From assembly GCA_963811905.1 (NCBI GenBank), contig CAWETK010000018.1, positions 1 to 64,000 of the forward strand: a stretch of 64,000 nucleotides of DNA. Direction: 5' to 3'. Positions within the stretch are counted from its first letter, which is position 1; each line of letters starts with the position of its first letter. This DNA comes from DATFVA01 sp963811905. Its GTDB lineage: Bacteria; Bacteroidota; Ignavibacteria; Ignavibacteriales; Ignavibacteriaceae. Shown in pieces: positions 46,407 through 55,497 of this stretch. The translations under genes were made by a program, and so were the position numbers. The notes beneath the pieces are model-generated. The model had not been told where the DNA came from, searched no databases, and worked only from the letters and a program-made list of their open reading frames with translations.

Positions 46407-47633
46407 CTATGATGTGATTTTAATAAACTTTCTTTTTCCTACTTTAAGAACTTTGGATTTCTCCAGGGTTATCTCCGCGTTTATATCGCTGATCTTTTCA
46501 CCATCGATCGATACGCCGCCTTGGGTTACAAGTCTTCTTGCCTCTCCCCTGGAAGAAGCAAAATTCACCTTGACGATAAGATCGAGTATTCCGATTCCGG
46601 AGTTCTCCTCTAATGTTATTTCAGGGATATCCTCCGGGACTTCCTTTTGAATAAAGATTTTATCGAATTCTTTTTCAGCTTCTTCAGAGGCTTCATTGCT
46701 GTGATACATTCTGATAAGAATTTTTGCCAGATGCCTCTTAAGATCGCGTGGGTTCACCTTTTGTCCATCCAGCTGATTTTTTATCTCCGAAAGTTCCTTG
46801 TTTGGAATATCCGTTGCAAGTTCAAAATACGTATATATTAATTCATCCGGGATCGAAAGTGTTTTACCGAACATCTCTCCTGGAGAATCTGAAATCCCGA
46901 TATAATTATTATATGATTTGCTCATCTTTTCCACGCCGTCTGTACCTACCAGCAGCGGCATTGTTAAAATAACCTGGGGTTCAACATTAAATTCACGCTG
47001 AATGTCTCTTCCTACCAGCAGATTAAATTTCTGATCGGTTCCGCCCAGTTCAACATCACTCTTAATTGCTACGGAGTCCATAGCCTGGGCAAGAGGGTAG
47101 AGGAGTTCGTGGAGGCTGATAGGCTCGCCTCCTTTATATCTTTTTGTGAAATCATCCCGTTCAAGCATCCTTGCCACCGTATATTTGGAAGCTAAGCGGA
47201 TTACATCCTCAAAACTCATCTTCCCGAGCCATTCGGAATTGTAAACAATTTTTGTCTGTTCCTTATGCAGTATTTTAGATGCCTGCTCGAAATATGTTAG
47301 TCCGTTCTGCCTGGTTTCCTCCAGGGAAAGGGAAGGACGGGTTACATTTCTGCCGGAGGGATCACCAATCATTCCTGTGAAATCACCAATTATGAGGATT
47401 GCCTGATGTCCCAGCTCCTGGAACTGCGCCAATTTCCTAAGGACGACTGAATGACCGATATGCAGATCAGGTCTGCTTGGGTCGCATCCTAATTTAATAT
47501 TTAGAGGGATATTCTTCTTAAGCGAACTCTCTAATTTTTTAACCAGTTCGTCTTCCGGAATTATTTCAAACGCACCCCTTTTAATAAGGTCCATTTGTTC
47601 ATTTAAAGCAGGAAACGACAATTTATCTCTCAA
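46407..47633 (-). CDS. tyrS: Tyrosyl-tRNA synthetase
   Basis: A 408-residue class I synthetase of the TyrZ-like branch. The HIGH motif is at residues 58-61 ('DLHIGHSVVLRKL'), KMSKS is in 'VEKMSKSYNNYIG' near residue 235, and the C-terminal ~70 residues form an S4 RNA-binding domain ('GIGILDLIVKVNFASSRGEA', 'SIDGEKISD'). It charges tRNA-Tyr in the cytoplasm. The upstream gap to smpB (118 bp) contains a period-8 microsatellite and no T-box leader that I can see. Downstream genes argDC and terC follow closely. Confidence 0.95.
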   Translation of the reverse strand: MRDKLSFPALNEQMDLIKRGAFEIIPEDELVKKLESSLKKNIPLNIKLGCDPSRPDLHIGHSVVLRKLAQFQELGHQAILIIGDFTGMIGDPSGRNVTRPSLSLEETRQNGLTYFEQASKILHKEQTKIVYNSEWLGKMSFEDVIRLASKYTVARMLERDDFTKRYKGGEPISLHELLYPLAQAMDSVAIKSDVELGGTDQKFNLLVGRDIQREFNVEPQVILTMPLLVGTDGVEKMSKSYNNYIGISDSPGEMFGKTLSIPDELIYTYFELATDIPNKELSEIKNQLDGQKVNPRDLKRHLAKILIRMYHSNEASEEAEKEFDKIFIQKEVPEDIPEITLEENSGIGILDLIVKVNFASSRGEARRLVTQGGVSIDGEKISDINAEITLEKSKVLKVGKRKFIKITS

Positions 47634-47661
47634 ATTTATTAATATTTATAAAATTTTATTA

Positions 47662-47757
47662 CCCATCCACTCATTCACCCATTCAATCATCCAATCACTC
47701 AATCACACAATCACTCAATCACTCAATCACTCAATCATTCATCCATTCAATTTATTT
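47662..47757. repeat. Period-8 microsatellite (caatcact), copy 1
   Basis: About twelve imperfect units of 'tcactcaa' lie between the smpB stop and the tyrS start. The unit reads 'gattgagt' on the minus strand, the direction of both genes. Similar tracts are at 53214-53284 and 58605-58690. Confidence 0.8.
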
Positions 47758-48207
47758 CATACTCCTTTCCTGATCTCTCTGCCTGTCTCTCTTCGCAATC
47801 GATTCTCTCTTGTCGTATACCTTCTTTCCCTTTGCCAGCGCCAGCTCAACTTTTGCTTTTCCATTCCTGAAATATAATCTTAATGGAATTAATGTTAAGC
47901 CTTTCTCTTTAACTTTCCCTATTAATTTTTTGATCTCGCTTTTATTAAGGAGCAGTTTCCGGGTGCGTGTAGGCTCATGGTTGTTGATATTTCCCTGTTC
48001 ATATGCACTTATATGTGCTCCAAAGAGAAAAACCTCCCCGTTAACCAGGTTCGCATAACTGTCAACCAGGTTGGCTTTTCCCTGCCTGAGGGATTTTACC
48101 TCAGTGCCCTGGAGTACAATTCCTGCCTCATAAGTCTGCAGAATAGTGTATTCGTGCCTCGCTTTCCTGTTTACGGTAATATTTTTTTCGTCGGTCTCTT
48201 TAGCCAT
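47752..48207 (-). CDS. smpB: SsrA-binding protein
   Basis: A 151-residue SmpB, which binds tmRNA and rescues stalled ribosomes. The start at 48207 ('MAKETDEKNITVNRKARHEY') fits the family; an upstream ATG at 48291 would add 28 unrelated residues. Signatures are 'GIVLQGTEVKSLRQGKANL', 'FLFGAHISAYEQGN', 'RTRKLLLNKSEI', 'IPLRLYF' and the basic tail 'KGKKVYDKRESIAKRDRQR'. No tmRNA gene is seen beside it. The stop lies at the edge of a microsatellite. Confidence 0.95.
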   Translation of the reverse strand: MAKETDEKNITVNRKARHEYTILQTYEAGIVLQGTEVKSLRQGKANLVDSYANLVNGEVFLFGAHISAYEQGNINNHEPTRTRKLLLNKSEIKKLIGKVKEKGLTLIPLRLYFRNGKAKVELALAKGKKVYDKRESIAKRDRQRDQERSMK

Positions 48208-48863
48208 AATTCCACTAAAATAGGGATAAAAATTATTTTTATACGGGATTAAATGCAAATAATGAATCCCAAATGTAACACTATTCACCATAAAATTATA
48301 GAGAAAGGGCGGAGGATCCGTTAGAATTCTTACTTATCACTTGTTGCTTGATACTTGTTCTTTTTTTTGTTTCCGATATCAGTCTTCTGATTATTGTTCA
48401 GTTCGTGCACTTCTTCAATCCCGGTAAACAGTCAATTTTGCATTCACCAATACTTGTTCCTTGTTCCTTGCCGCGAGCATTAGCTGACTAGTTCTAAAAA
48501 AAAATAGATCCCGGCTTTAGCCATAGTGATAGAATTAGAAGAAGATCCTGGTTGAATTTGGCCAAAGCCTTATTCCTCTCCTCCCAGCCTCTTACCTTCT
48601 TACCTTCTTACCTTTCTTATCTTCTTATCTTCTTATCTTCTCATCTTCTTATTTTCTTACCTTCTTATCCTTCTTATCCTTCTTATCTTCTGATCTTCTG
48701 ATCTTCTTACCTTCATACCTTCTTATTTTCTTACCTTCTTATCTTCTGATCTTCTTACCTTCTTACCTTCTTATCTTCTTATTTTCTTACCTTCTTACTT
48801 TCTACTTCCAACTTGTTACATGTTCCTTTTTTCTTTTTCCTTGTTTCATGTATATTCCGCCTT
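48208..48863. other. Gene-poor region with low-complexity pyrimidine tract
   Basis: No gene is supported. About 48330-48480 has 'tacttgttc' type repeats. About 48510-48525 has 'cccggctttagcc'. 48585-48800 is a ~215-bp tract of 'cttcttacctt' and 'cttatcttctt' units, the reverse complement of the vocabulary at 9880-10020. The promoter of the following hydrolase gene must lie near its end. Confidence 0.6.
48585..48800 (-). repeat. Low-complexity tract (aagaaggtaag units on minus strand)
   Basis: Roughly 20 imperfect 9-11 bp units of 'cttcttacc/cttcttatc'. It is upstream of the plus-strand hydrolase gene at 48864. Such tracts are prone to slippage. Confidence 0.75.
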
Positions 48864-49544
48864 ATGAAAAAAACCACCCACAATATCACTTTCACTGCCT
48901 CAAAAAATTCAGGCAAGGTGAGCGGGATTGTAATTCTTCCCGAGAAAGCCAGCCTGTTCCTGGTGCTGGCTCACGGTGCAGGAGCGGATATGAATCATTT
49001 GTTTATGGAAACCATTGCAGATTACCTTGCTGATGAACGGATCGGGACTTTAAGATATAATTTCCCTTATACTGAAAATAAGAAGAAGAGACCTGATTTT
49101 GCCCCTGTTCTAATGGAGACGGTCCGCTCTGCAGTTAAAGCTGCAAGCGATTATTCAGGCAGTCTTCCGGTCTTCGCAGGCGGTAAATCGATGGGCGGCA
49201 GAATGACCTCAATGGCTGAATCCAAAGAGCTGCTCGAAAATGTTAAGGGGATAGTATTTATTGGATTCCCTCTTCATCCTCCGGGCAAACCTTCAACAGA
49301 AAGATCGGAACATTTATTTAATGTCAGAGTACCTATGCTTTTTCTGCAGGGTACAAGGGACAAACTTGCGGAACCCGGATTGTTAAATCCTGTTATTCAA
49401 AAACTTGGAAACAAAGCCTCTCTCCATTTAATAGACGGTGCTGATCATTCCTTTCATATGCTTAAAAGTTCAGGCAGAACTGATGATGAAATCCTGAGGG
49501 AACTTGCAGCAAAGTTCGGCGACTGGGCATCTTCCCGCAGCTGA
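48864..49544 (+). CDS. Alpha/beta hydrolase (KANL3/Tex30-like)
   Basis: A ~226-residue cytoplasmic hydrolase-fold protein. I use ATG 48864 because the extra N-terminus from 48813 comes from the low-complexity tract. The oxyanion region is 'LFLVLAHGAGADMNHLFME', the nucleophile elbow is 'FAGGKSMGGRM' (Ser in G-x-S-x-G), the acid is in 'LFLQGTRDKLAEP' and the His in 'IDGADHSFH'. All triad members are present. This matches the KANL3/Tex30 alpha/beta-hydrolase-like family; the substrate is unknown. It stands alone. Confidence 0.85.
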   Translation: MKKTTHNITFTASKNSGKVSGIVILPEKASLFLVLAHGAGADMNHLFMETIADYLADERIGTLRYNFPYTENKKKRPDFAPVLMETVRSAVKAASDYSGSLPVFAGGKSMGGRMTSMAESKELLENVKGIVFIGFPLHPPGKPSTERSEHLFNVRVPMLFLQGTRDKLAEPGLLNPVIQKLGNKASLHLIDGADHSFHMLKSSGRTDDEILRELAAKFGDWASSRS

Positions 49545-50000
49545 TCTTTTCCTTGTTCACTTTTAACATTCTTCCCCATTCTATCTTCCGCAAGATCGTC
49601 TCTTTATGTTTTATTGGGTGCTGTCTAACTATCTTAGGATTATAAGTAAGAATTGACTGAGGGATACCGAAGCCCGCCTTTTACCTTGATGAAAGTTTTG
49701 TGACGTGCGCGGTGGCCGATTTATCCCGACATAGGTTACTTGGTCTGGAGTGTCCCGCTTTACCTGCCGAAACGAATGTGCAGGCAGGCCTTGCTTTGAA
49801 TTATTTTTGGGGCGGGATGTTGTCCGGCAGCTGCCGGACGAAATCCGGCTCTGACGGATATCGAGGCCACCGGTATAGTAAAAAGGTTTCTCGGGTTATT
49901 TTCTTTTGTGTGGCATCTTCCCGCAGCTGATGCTTTCCCTTGTTCACTTTCAACATTCTTCCCCTTTACCTATTTTTACCCAGCTATTTTCAGGTAATTA
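49545..50000. other. Intergenic region with REP-like palindrome
   Basis: No gene is supported; open frames here fall entirely in the repeat. The region holds palindrome copy B (49710-49872). The last ~120 bp before 50001 would contain the promoter of the sugar ABC gene. Confidence 0.6.
49710..49872. repeat. REP-like nested palindrome, copy B (expanded)
   Basis: Outer stem cggtggcc / ggccaccg (49710-49717 with 49865-49872), inner stem tcccgc / gcggga (49753-49758 with 49812-49817), and an 18-bp perfect palindrome gtccggcag-ctgccggac (49822-49839) inserted between. It also contains 'acctgccgaaacga...caggcagg', related to 53184-53210. Confidence 0.75.
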
Positions 50001-52217
50001 ATGATCAGATCAAAATTCCTATTCTTATTTCTCATTCTGGCTGGTTTGCTTTTCTCAGGGTGTGCACATAAGGAACCGGAAAACCAGATCGTCATCTGGC
50101 ATAATATGCGTCCCGAGGAAAAGAATGTCCTCCAGAGCCAGATCGATGAGTATATGAAACTGCATCCCGGGATAAAGATAATTCAGTTGTACAAAGAGAC
50201 TGAGGAAATGCGATCAGGTTATATAGTTGCAGCTATAGGGGGACAGGGACCTGATCTTATATATGGACCATCCGACCAGGTGGGACCTTTCGCTGATATG
50301 GAGATCATTAAACCTCTCGAAAATGTTTTTTCAAAAGACTATCTCTCTCATTTTAATGATAAAGCGCTGATTACTTATAAGGGTCACCTCTGGCAGCTGG
50401 CGGATAAGCTTGGCAATCATCTTACTCTTGTCTATAATAAGGATCTTGTTCCGGTTCCTCCAAAAACAGATAAAGAATTGATTGAGATAGGGAAGAAGCT
50501 TACAAAGGATTTGAACGGGGACGGCAGGATTGATCAGTATGGATTGGTCTGGAACTATACTGAGCCTTATTTCTTTATTCCGTTCCTTACTGGGTTTCGG
50601 CGGATGGGTGCTTGATAGTACAGATACGCCTACTTGAACACTCCTGCAATGGTAAATGCACTGAATTTTATAGCGGATCTGCGGGATAAATATAAGATCA
50701 TCCCGGGTGAAGCCGATTACGATATTGCGGATGTCCTTTTTAAAGAGGGAAAGGCGGGAATGATAATTAATGGCGACTGGTCATGGTCGAGTTATGGTAA
50801 TGCAGGGATTAACTACGGGATTTCAATTTTACCTTTGATTACAGAAACCGGAAAATATGCTACGCCGATGGTTGCACCCAAGGGTTATTCGATAAATATA
50901 AATGTAGATGAGAAAAAGTTAAGTGAGATAAAAGACCTGCTGAAGTTTTTAATGAGTCCTGAAAAGCAGCTTGAAACTGCGCTCGAAGTAAAAACATTCC
51001 CCAGCAGGAAGGAACTCTACACCAACCCGGAACTTGCAAACGATGAGATATTCATAAACTCAAAGAACCAGATAGATCATGGTATAGCTCTTCCTATTGT
51101 TACGGAAATGCGTGCGATATGGGATGCAATGCGTCCTGCCTACCAGGCTGTACTGGGCGGAGCGATCACACCTCAGGAAGCTGCAAAGCAGATGCAGGAG
51201 GATGCGGTAAAAAAGATTAAGGAGCTGAGAGAGGATTATGTGGACCCGGTCGGCAGGACGGTTGTATTTATTATTTTCTTCCTTGCTGTCGCTGTACTTT
51301 TGTTTTTCACCAGGAAAAGTCTTGCCGCGTTTTTTAAGAATTTCAGGCGGAACAGGTTTGCATATTATCTTCTCCTTCCCGCGATGATAATTATGATCGC
51401 GGTGATTCTGTATCCCTTTATATATAATATTATACTTTCAGTTTCTAATATGAGCCTTGCTCATATAAACGATTGGAGCATTGTAGGATTTTACCAGTAT
51501 GCCAAAGTGTTTGCAGAACCGCAATTCTATGAGTTCTTTTTGAAGACAATAATATGGACAGGCACAAACATTGTATTTCACGTCGTACTTGGGGTTACTC
51601 TTGCGCTGCTTATAAACAGAAGCCTTCCGGGTTCAGGAGTTTTCAGAACACTGCTTATCCTCCCCTGGGCCATACCGCAGTACATTGTTGCTTTAACATG
51701 GCGCGGAATGTTTAATTATGAATACGGCGCCATTAACCTGATAATTGTGAAGTTTCTTTCGATGTCGCCGGTTGAATGGCTGAAGTCACCTGTAGAAGCA
51801 TTTATGGCTGTAATTATAACCAACATCTGGCTCGGATTTCCCTTTATGATGATTATAGCTCTGGGCGCCCTCCAGAGTATCCCTAAAGAGCTTTATGAAG
51901 CTGCGGATATTGACGGAGCAAAATGGTACCAGAAACTGAAATCCATTACAATCCCTTTGATAAAGCCGGTAATGATTCCCGCTATTACACTTGGTATAAT
52001 TTGGACGTTCAATAATATTAATGTTGTCTGGCTTGTGAGCAACGCCGGAGAACCATCTGATAAAACTCATATACTTGTGTCGTTTGTTTACAAGGCAGCC
52101 TTTAATCTCTACCGCTACGGCTATGCAGCGGCGTTCAGCGTTGTTATATTTTTAATTCTCCTTGCCTTCGGCTTGACTTTCTTAAGAAGAACAAAGGCAA
52201 CAGAATCGATTTACTAA
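50001..52217 (+). CDS. Sugar ABC transporter: substrate-binding lipoprotein fused to MalF-type permease (two compensating indels)
   Basis: Residues 1-~415 are a CUT1-type solute-binding protein: lipobox 'LLFSGC', 'IVIWHNMRPEEKNVLQSQID', 'GQGPDLIYGPSD', then 'EGKAGMIINGDWSWSSYGNA'. A stop-containing stretch lies at 50592-50632; dropping one T at ~50592 and adding one T at ~50629 reads through as 'FLTGFGGWVLDSTDTPTLNT', which matches the family. After the SBP come an extra membrane helix ('TVVFIIFFLAVAVLLFF'), then a MalF permease with the EAA loop 'ELYEAADIDGAKWYQKLKSI'. The corrected protein is ~738 residues. The SBP is thus tethered at both ends. No ATPase gene is nearby. Confidence 0.82.
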
Positions 52218-52297
52218 AATTATCTTTGTGTCTTAGAGCCTTAGCGGCAATTTTTCAGCCGTGATACAAAGACGCTAAGCTAAGAAACTTAAAAATT

Positions 52298-53131
52298 ATG
52301 AACAGAAAAAAATTACTTGCCGACATTTTAACGTATTTATTCCTTATAGTATTTACGCTTGTTGCTCTCTACCCGGTAATCAACGTATTTACAATATCCA
52401 TCAGACCAAATGACAGACTTCTTTCGACGTCTTTATCGATCATTCCTGACAATGCGACGTTTAAACAATATGTTGAATTATTTACGAACAGGCCGTTCCT
52501 GTTGTGGGTCTGGAATAGTACGATCGTATCTTTCGTTGTTACAGTTACCGGGGTTGCGCTTGCTTCAACTGCCGGATATGCTCTTTCAAGATTTCATTTT
52601 ATCGGGAAGCAATTCAGTATGCTTGGCCTTCTTACCACTCAGATGTTCCCTGCAACTATGCTTCTTCTGCCGATGTATATAATGCTTATTAAGCTGGGAC
52701 TTATAAACAGCTACCTGGGAATTATAATTGTCTATTCCGCAACGGCATTGCCATTTTGTGTATGGCAGATGAAAGGCTATTACGATACGATCCCTCTTAG
52801 TCTTGAAGAAAGCGCACGAATAGATGGATGCAGCAGGTGGCAGGCTTTTTATAAAATAATTTTCCCGTTAGCGGCTCCGGCGCTGGTTATTACAGCATTG
52901 TTTTCTTTTATGACAGCCTGGTCCGAATATATAGTAGCAGCACAGGTACTTCAGGATACATCGCTTTACACACTTCCGCTGGGACTAAAATCATTTCAAT
53001 CGAACCTAACTACTGAGTGGGGCTTGTATGCCGCTGCTGCACTTATCGTGAGTATTCCTGTCGTGATATTATTCATCGTATTAAGTAAATGGCTGGTTTC
53101 CGGTCTAACCCTCGGCAGCGTGAAAGGATGA
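52298..53131 (+). CDS. Sugar ABC transporter permease, MalG type
   Basis: A 277-residue inner-membrane permease with six hydrophobic segments. The EAA coupling loop is 'SLEESARIDGCSRWQAFYKI', typical of MalG/CUT1 permeases, and 'WSEYIVAAQVL' and the C-terminal 'VSGLTLGSVKG' are family hallmarks. It pairs with the MalF-type domain of the upstream fusion, 80 bp away; a hairpin-like stretch with 'agacgctaag' lies in the gap. The substrate is probably a di- or oligosaccharide such as maltose or trehalose, inferred from the family and the convergent SLC45-type transporter. Confidence 0.88.
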   Translation: MNRKKLLADILTYLFLIVFTLVALYPVINVFTISIRPNDRLLSTSLSIIPDNATFKQYVELFTNRPFLLWVWNSTIVSFVVTVTGVALASTAGYALSRFHFIGKQFSMLGLLTTQMFPATMLLLPMYIMLIKLGLINSYLGIIIVYSATALPFCVWQMKGYYDTIPLSLEESARIDGCSRWQAFYKIIFPLAAPALVITALFSFMTAWSEYIVAAQVLQDTSLYTLPLGLKSFQSNLTTEWGLYAAAALIVSIPVVILFIVLSKWLVSGLTLGSVKG

Positions 53132-53183
53132 ACTTATTTAATAATTAAAAATTATTAATTGTTAATTATAAATTTTTCAATTT

Positions 53184-53210
53184 ACCTGCCGAAGTGAAAC
53201 GTAGGCAGGT
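53184..53210. repeat. Inverted repeat (acctgcc ... ggcaggt)
   Basis: A 7-bp perfect inverted repeat (acctgcc / ggcaggt) with 'gaagtgaaacgta' as loop, between convergent genes. Its left half resembles the 'acctgccgaaacga' inside palindrome copy B. Confidence 0.55.
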
Positions 53211-53213
53211 CTT

Positions 53214-53284
53214 TCAATCATCCAATCACCCAATCACCCAATCCCCAATCTTTCAATCATCCAATCCCTCAATCATTCATCCAT
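53214..53284. repeat. Period-8 microsatellite (caatcacc), copy 2
   Basis: About nine imperfect 'caatcacc/caatcatc' units between convergent genes. On the minus strand it overlaps the last codons and the stop of the MFS gene, whose final residues (Met-Asn-Asp) read in the repeat. Confidence 0.75.
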
Positions 53285-54801
53285 TCCTTTCTTCCTTCAT
53301 CCACATCCTTCACAAACATCACCATAATTCCGGCGAAAATCATTGACGCTCCCCCCAGCAGCAGCGCATAGATTGCTTCACCTCCGAAAGGAACTCTTAC
53401 AAACCAGCCGAGTATGGCAGCAGCAGTAATCTGGGGGATTACTATGAAAAAATTAAATATACCCATATAAACTCCCATCTTTTCAGGAGGAATGGAGCCT
53501 GCAAGGATTGCATAAGGCATTGCGAGGATTGATGCCCAGGCGAGTCCTATACCAAGTTCTGATATGAGAAGGAGATCGGGATTCTGAATCACATAAAAGG
53601 ATGCAAATGAAATTCCGCCGATAACAAGACTTATCATATGCACGCTTTTTCTGCTTGTCTTCTTTGCCAGCCATACAAGAACGAATGCCATTACAGCAGC
53701 GAAACCGTTATAGACCGACATAAGCACGCCTACCCAGTCGGCGCCTTTATTAAATAATTCAGAAGTCGGATCAGTTGCCCCGTATATGTGATGAGTCACG
53801 GCGGGAGTCGTATAGATCCACATCGCAAATAAAGCAAACCAGGAAAAGAACTGCACCACGGCAAGCTGTTTCATTGTTGCCGGCATTTTATATAAATCAT
53901 TAGTAACAACAACAAAACCATTTTTAATATTTCCGGCTTTTGTCATCAGTCCTGCAATAAGCTGCACGATGCCGAATGTTGCCAGACCCACAAACAAAAC
54001 GTATAACCCGAAATCATTTTCATTTAAAATGAAATACAGTACGGAAGAACAGGCTGCCCCGATCAACAGCCAGATAAAACCATTTGTAAAAAATTTAGAA
54101 GCTGATACATCCAGGGGGATACGGTAGCCTGCTTCTTTTTGGAATGCAGCTTCACTTTCGGCGAATCGTTTTAATTCTTCGGGGGGATATTCCTTTGTGG
54201 TTGCTACAGTCCATAGAACCGCAAGGAAGAATATAACTCCTCCGATATAGAATGAGAACTTCACTGAATCGGGAATTTGTCCTGCAGGTGCAGTATTAGC
54301 AATGCTGAACCAGTTAGTAAGCATATACGGTAGAGCAGAAGCAACAACGGCACCTATACCGATGAAAAAACTCTGCATAGAGTAACCGATCGTCCTTTGT
54401 TCCGAAGGAAGATTATCTGCCACAAATGCCCGGAACGGTTCCATCGAGATATTTATTGAGGCATCCATAATCCACAGCATTCCTGCGGCTACCCAGAGGG
54501 CGGGGGAGTTAGGCATAAAAATAATAGCTATTGAGGCAAGTATCGCACCTCCGAAAAAGTAAGGTCTTCTTCTTCCAAGCCGGGTCCAGGTCTTATCGCT
54601 GAAATGTCCGATGATAGGCTGAATAATCAGTCCCGTAACAGGAGCGGCAATCCACAAAATAGGGATCGAGTCGATGTCGGCTCCCAGAGTTTCAAATATT
54701 CTGCTCACATTAGCATTTTGCAGGGCAAATCCGAACTGGATCCCCAGGAATCCGAAACTCATATTCCAGATCTGCCAGAAACTTAAGCGGGGTTTTTGCA
54801 T
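53269..54801 (-). CDS. SLC45-type MFS sugar transporter
   Basis: A 510-residue major facilitator with about 12 hydrophobic segments. The start 'LSFWQIWNMSFGFLGIQFGF' followed by 'SDKTWTRLGRRRPYFFGGAI' and 'FMPNSPALWVAAGMLWIMDA' are typical of SLC45/GPH-like sucrose or maltose:H+ symporters of Bacteroidota. A second 'RKS' loop lies in the middle. 'aaaaggaacag' precedes the ATG. It is convergent with the sugar ABC genes, which suggests a saccharide-utilisation neighbourhood, though no glycosidase is present. The last three residues lie inside a microsatellite, so the C-terminus may be recent. Confidence 0.86.
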   Translation of the reverse strand: MQKPRLSFWQIWNMSFGFLGIQFGFALQNANVSRIFETLGADIDSIPILWIAAPVTGLIIQPIIGHFSDKTWTRLGRRRPYFFGGAILASIAIIFMPNSPALWVAAGMLWIMDASINISMEPFRAFVADNLPSEQRTIGYSMQSFFIGIGAVVASALPYMLTNWFSIANTAPAGQIPDSVKFSFYIGGVIFFLAVLWTVATTKEYPPEELKRFAESEAAFQKEAGYRIPLDVSASKFFTNGFIWLLIGAACSSVLYFILNENDFGLYVLFVGLATFGIVQLIAGLMTKAGNIKNGFVVVTNDLYKMPATMKQLAVVQFFSWFALFAMWIYTTPAVTHHIYGATDPTSELFNKGADWVGVLMSVYNGFAAVMAFVLVWLAKKTSRKSVHMISLVIGGISFASFYVIQNPDLLLISELGIGLAWASILAMPYAILAGSIPPEKMGVYMGIFNFFIVIPQITAAAILGWFVRVPFGGEAIYALLLGGASMIFAGIMVMFVKDVDEGRKEWMND

Positions 54802-55497
54802 CTACTGTTCCTTTTAAGAAATCTTAACTTAATCGGCAAAAACATAGTCTTTTTTGAATTTAAAACAAAAAGCTGTGTTGGTCATAATCTTTACCAGGTT
54901 AAAATCGTTATTAAATTCAGCCGGTTATCTTTTGTTATCTGCTGCCTTTAAGATGATCTTTCAGAGTAACCACTATCCTTACTATCGTGAATGTGAACGT
55001 CAGCTCCCCGCGAACAACAGCTTCAATATCTCCTCAGTCAGGCCGATATTTAATTTTATTGTGAAATTATTCTTTGAGACAATTCGCCGCAACTATCCGT
55101 TTTCACCTATATTTATCATTCCTTACCATTTTGGATAAAGTTTCAAATATTTCCGAAATAATTTTATCGTTGAGTGTATCTGGCATTTCATTGCGTTCAA
55201 TAAGCTTAGAACATTTTCCTATGATCTTCTTCTTAAGCCCTCTTGGAAGCAGTCACTTTTTTCCCGGAGAAATATCGTTATGATATTTTGGAAAATAGGA
55301 GATTTTGCTGCAATGGCTCGAGGGCAAGAAAAAATTCTCTCAACATTTTAAAAAGTAGGATGCAAATTGAATGGAGGAAAGAGTGGGGAATCCGTTGATA
55401 ATTTCAACAATACTGACAAAATGGGTTCTTTCCCCCTGCTATTGCAGAATAAAGAAAAGAGAATTAGATTAGAGTTTATTAAAAAGGAGAAAAAAAA
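54802..55497. other. 696-bp intergenic region without a clear gene
   Basis: It contains the promoter region of the minus-strand sugar MFS gene. On the minus strand 55103-55252 is open (50 codons, 'GLKKKIIGKCSKLIER' then 'PDTLNDKIISEIFETL') but lacks a start and a ribosome binding site, so it may be a gene relic. The part from about 55370 probably includes the left end of the ISL3 element; I could not define terminal inverted repeats. Confidence 0.5.

Noticed and set aside
47662..47757. Possible CRISPR array
   Set aside because: The units are 8 bp, directly adjacent and variable; there are no spacers and no cas genes. The same holds for 53214-53284 and 58605-58690.
48208..48863. tmRNA (ssrA) gene expected near smpB
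   Set aside because: I saw neither the tRNA-like ends nor a tag-coding region here or elsewhere in the window.
49700..49930. 76-codon open frame on the plus strand
   Set aside because: It is read entirely from palindrome copy B and flanking repeat DNA.
54854..55138. 94-codon open frame on the plus strand
   Set aside because: No ribosome binding site, no family motif, and it crosses the likely promoter of the MFS gene.
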